A DNA stretch of 64,000 nt from Lysobacter_C viscosus (lineage in GTDB: Bacteria; Pseudomonadota; Gammaproteobacteria; Xanthomonadales; Xanthomonadaceae): positions 124,001 through 188,000 of the forward strand of contig NZ_JBJMAV010000005.1 of NCBI RefSeq assembly GCF_046600715.1, in the 5' to 3' direction. The translations under genes were made by a program, and so were the position numbers. Positions 62,765 through 64,000 of the stretch are shown here, in pieces. The notes under the pieces were generated by a model. The model was not told the origin of the DNA. It saw only the letters and a list, made by a program, of their open reading frames with translations, and searched no databases. Position 1 is the first letter of the stretch; each line of letters opens with the position of its first letter.

Positions 62765-64000
62765 ATGTGTGGAATCGTTGGCGCGATCGCCGATCGCGAT
62801 GTGGTCCCGGTCCTCATCGAGGGACTCAAGCGGCTGGAATATCGCGGCTACGATTCGGCCGGCATCGCTGTGCTGGACGAGGATGGCGTGCGCCGGGTGC
62901 GCCGCACGGGGCGGGTGTCGGAGATGGAAGCGGCGGCGCAGGCCGAGGGCGTGCATGCGCGGCTGGGCATCGGCCACACCCGCTGGGCCACGCACGGCGG
63001 CGTCACCGAAGCCAACGCCCACCCGCACGTCAGCTTCAACGAGCTGGCGGTGGTGCACAACGGCATCATCGAGAACCACGACGAGCAGCGGGGGCGCCTG
63101 CGCCAGGCCGGCTACACGTTCGAGTCCGAGACCGACACCGAGGTCATCGCCCACCTGATCCACCACCACCAGAAGGCCGGTGGCGACCTGCTGCAGGCGG
63201 TGCAGCGGGCCACGCGCGAACTGACCGGCGCCTACGCCATCGCCGTGGTCAGTGCGCGCGATCCGGGGCGCATGATCGCCGCACGCATGGGTTGTCCGCT
63301 GCTGGTCGGCCTGGGCGAAGGCGAGAATTTCATCGCCAGCGACGTCTCGGCGATCGTGCAGGCCACGCGCCGGGTGATCTTCCTGGAGGAGGGAGACACC
63401 GCGGAGGTCACCCGCGAATCGGTGCGCGTGTTCGACGGCGAGGGCGCGGCCATCGACCGCGAGGTGCATGTATCGGACGTGTCGCTCGCATCGCTGGAGC
63501 TGGGCCCGTACCGCCACTTCATGCAGAAGGAGATCCATGAGCAGCCGCGCGCGGTCGCCGACACCATCGAGGCGGTGATCGACAACAACGGGTTCTCGGC
63601 GGAGCTGTTCGGCAGCCAGGCCGCGGACGTGCTGGACGGCGTGGAGGGCGTGCAGATCCTGGCCTGCGGGACCAGCTACTACGCCGGCCTCACCGCTCGC
63701 TATTGGATCGAGTCGATCGCCGGGCTGCCGTGCTCGGTGGAAATCGCCAGCGAGTACCGTTACCGGCGCGCGGTGGCCAATCCCCGACACCTCGTGGTGA
63801 CGATCTCGCAGTCGGGGGAAACGCTCGACACGATGGAAGCGCTGAAGTACGCCAAGTCGCTGGGCCACGACAGGACGCTGTCGATCTGCAACGTGCCCGA
63901 GAGCGCCATCCCGCGCGCCAGCCGGCTGGTCTACTACACCCGCGCGGGCGCCGAGATCGGCGTCGCCTCGACCAAGGCCTTCACCACGCAGCTGGTCGCG
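62765..64000 (+). CDS. glmS: Glucosamine-6-phosphate synthase, 5' part
   Basis: First 412 codons of a protein normally of about 610 residues; it runs off the window. Cys2 (MCGIVGA) is the glutaminase nucleophile once Met is removed; GIGHTRWATHGG and NGIIENH are the glutamine-binding motifs. The first SIS isomerase domain (ILACGTSYYAGLTARYWIES, then ISQSGETLDTMEALKYAKSL) is present. It makes GlcN-6-P from fructose-6-P and glutamine, feeding glmU. Confidence 0.97.
   Translation, partial: MCGIVGAIADRDVVPVLIEGLKRLEYRGYDSAGIAVLDEDGVRRVRRTGRVSEMEAAAQAEGVHARLGIGHTRWATHGGVTEANAHPHVSFNELAVVHNGIIENHDEQRGRLRQAGYTFESETDTEVIAHLIHHHQKAGGDLLQAVQRATRELTGAYAIAVVSARDPGRMIAARMGCPLLVGLGEGENFIASDVSAIVQATRRVIFLEEGDTAEVTRESVRVFDGEGAAIDREVHVSDVSLASLELGPYRHFMQKEIHEQPRAVADTIEAVIDNNGFSAELFGSQAADVLDGVEGVQILACGTSYYAGLTARYWIESIAGLPCSVEIASEYRYRRAVANPRHLVVTISQSGETLDTMEALKYAKSLGHDRTLSICNVPESAIPRASRLVYYTRAGAEIGVASTKAFTTQLVA

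Overview
This window reads as a chromosomal segment of a GC-rich gammaproteobacterium of the Xanthomonadaceae/Lysobacteraceae, most like Lysobacter or Luteimonas. The inference rests on gene content: a DUF3247-type protein, several secreted proteins I associate with this family, a phoP/phoQ pair, intergenic palindromes of the GTAGGAGCGACGTNAGTCGCGA type, and a complete atp operon followed by a gtrA-like gene, glmU and glmS. Genes are dense on both strands. I see no insertion sequence, prophage block, CRISPR array, tRNA or rRNA.

Layout. Positions 1-15000 hold mostly envelope and secreted proteins: a beta-helix protein, lipoproteins, a CPA2-type antiporter, a lipoprotein L,D-transpeptidase, a secreted protein with a Gly/Asn/Lys repeat tail, a thioredoxin, apt, an M15 peptidase, a lipoprotein with a methyltransferase domain, an AmiD-like amidase, an EF-hand protein and a PQQ-type sugar dehydrogenase. 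From 15000 to 22400 there are small exported proteins, a CPXCG zinc protein, a second EF-hand protein behind a hairpin-rich leader, a HAD phosphatase, a paralogue of the repeat-tail protein, a GFA protein, a GNAT acetyltransferase, and dusA overlapping a CtlX-like amidinohydrolase. From 22500 to 33000: a PepSY-like small protein with phoP/phoQ, mtfA, several small genes, then a run with a host-attachment family protein, a SemiSWEET-like protein, Ku and LigD (non-homologous end joining), and an M23 peptidase.

From 33000 to 47800: tesA divergent from ybbA-ybbP, a hybrid histidine kinase, a fasciclin lipoprotein, rsmC and rsuA (16S rRNA modification), a REP-like palindrome cluster, a DUF1415 gene, yajQ and a drug/metabolite transporter. 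From 47900 to 52300: pyruvate dehydrogenase E2 (aceF) and E3 (lpdA), both with N-terminal lipoyl domains, with an mscS channel gene between them. From 53000 to 60533: a sigma70-like promoter and atpIBEFHAGDC. The window ends with glmU and the first two thirds of glmS (UDP-GlcNAc synthesis).

Common themes are cell-wall synthesis and turnover (L,D-transpeptidase, M15, AmiD, M23, glmU, glmS), energy metabolism (E2/E3, ATP synthase), ribosome and tRNA modification (dusA, rsmC, rsuA) and end-joining repair. The least explained items are the structured leader before the EF-hand gene at 16263, the exported methyltransferase lipoprotein, and the two-member secreted family at 6241 and 18837. Function calls come from motif reading alone, without database searches.
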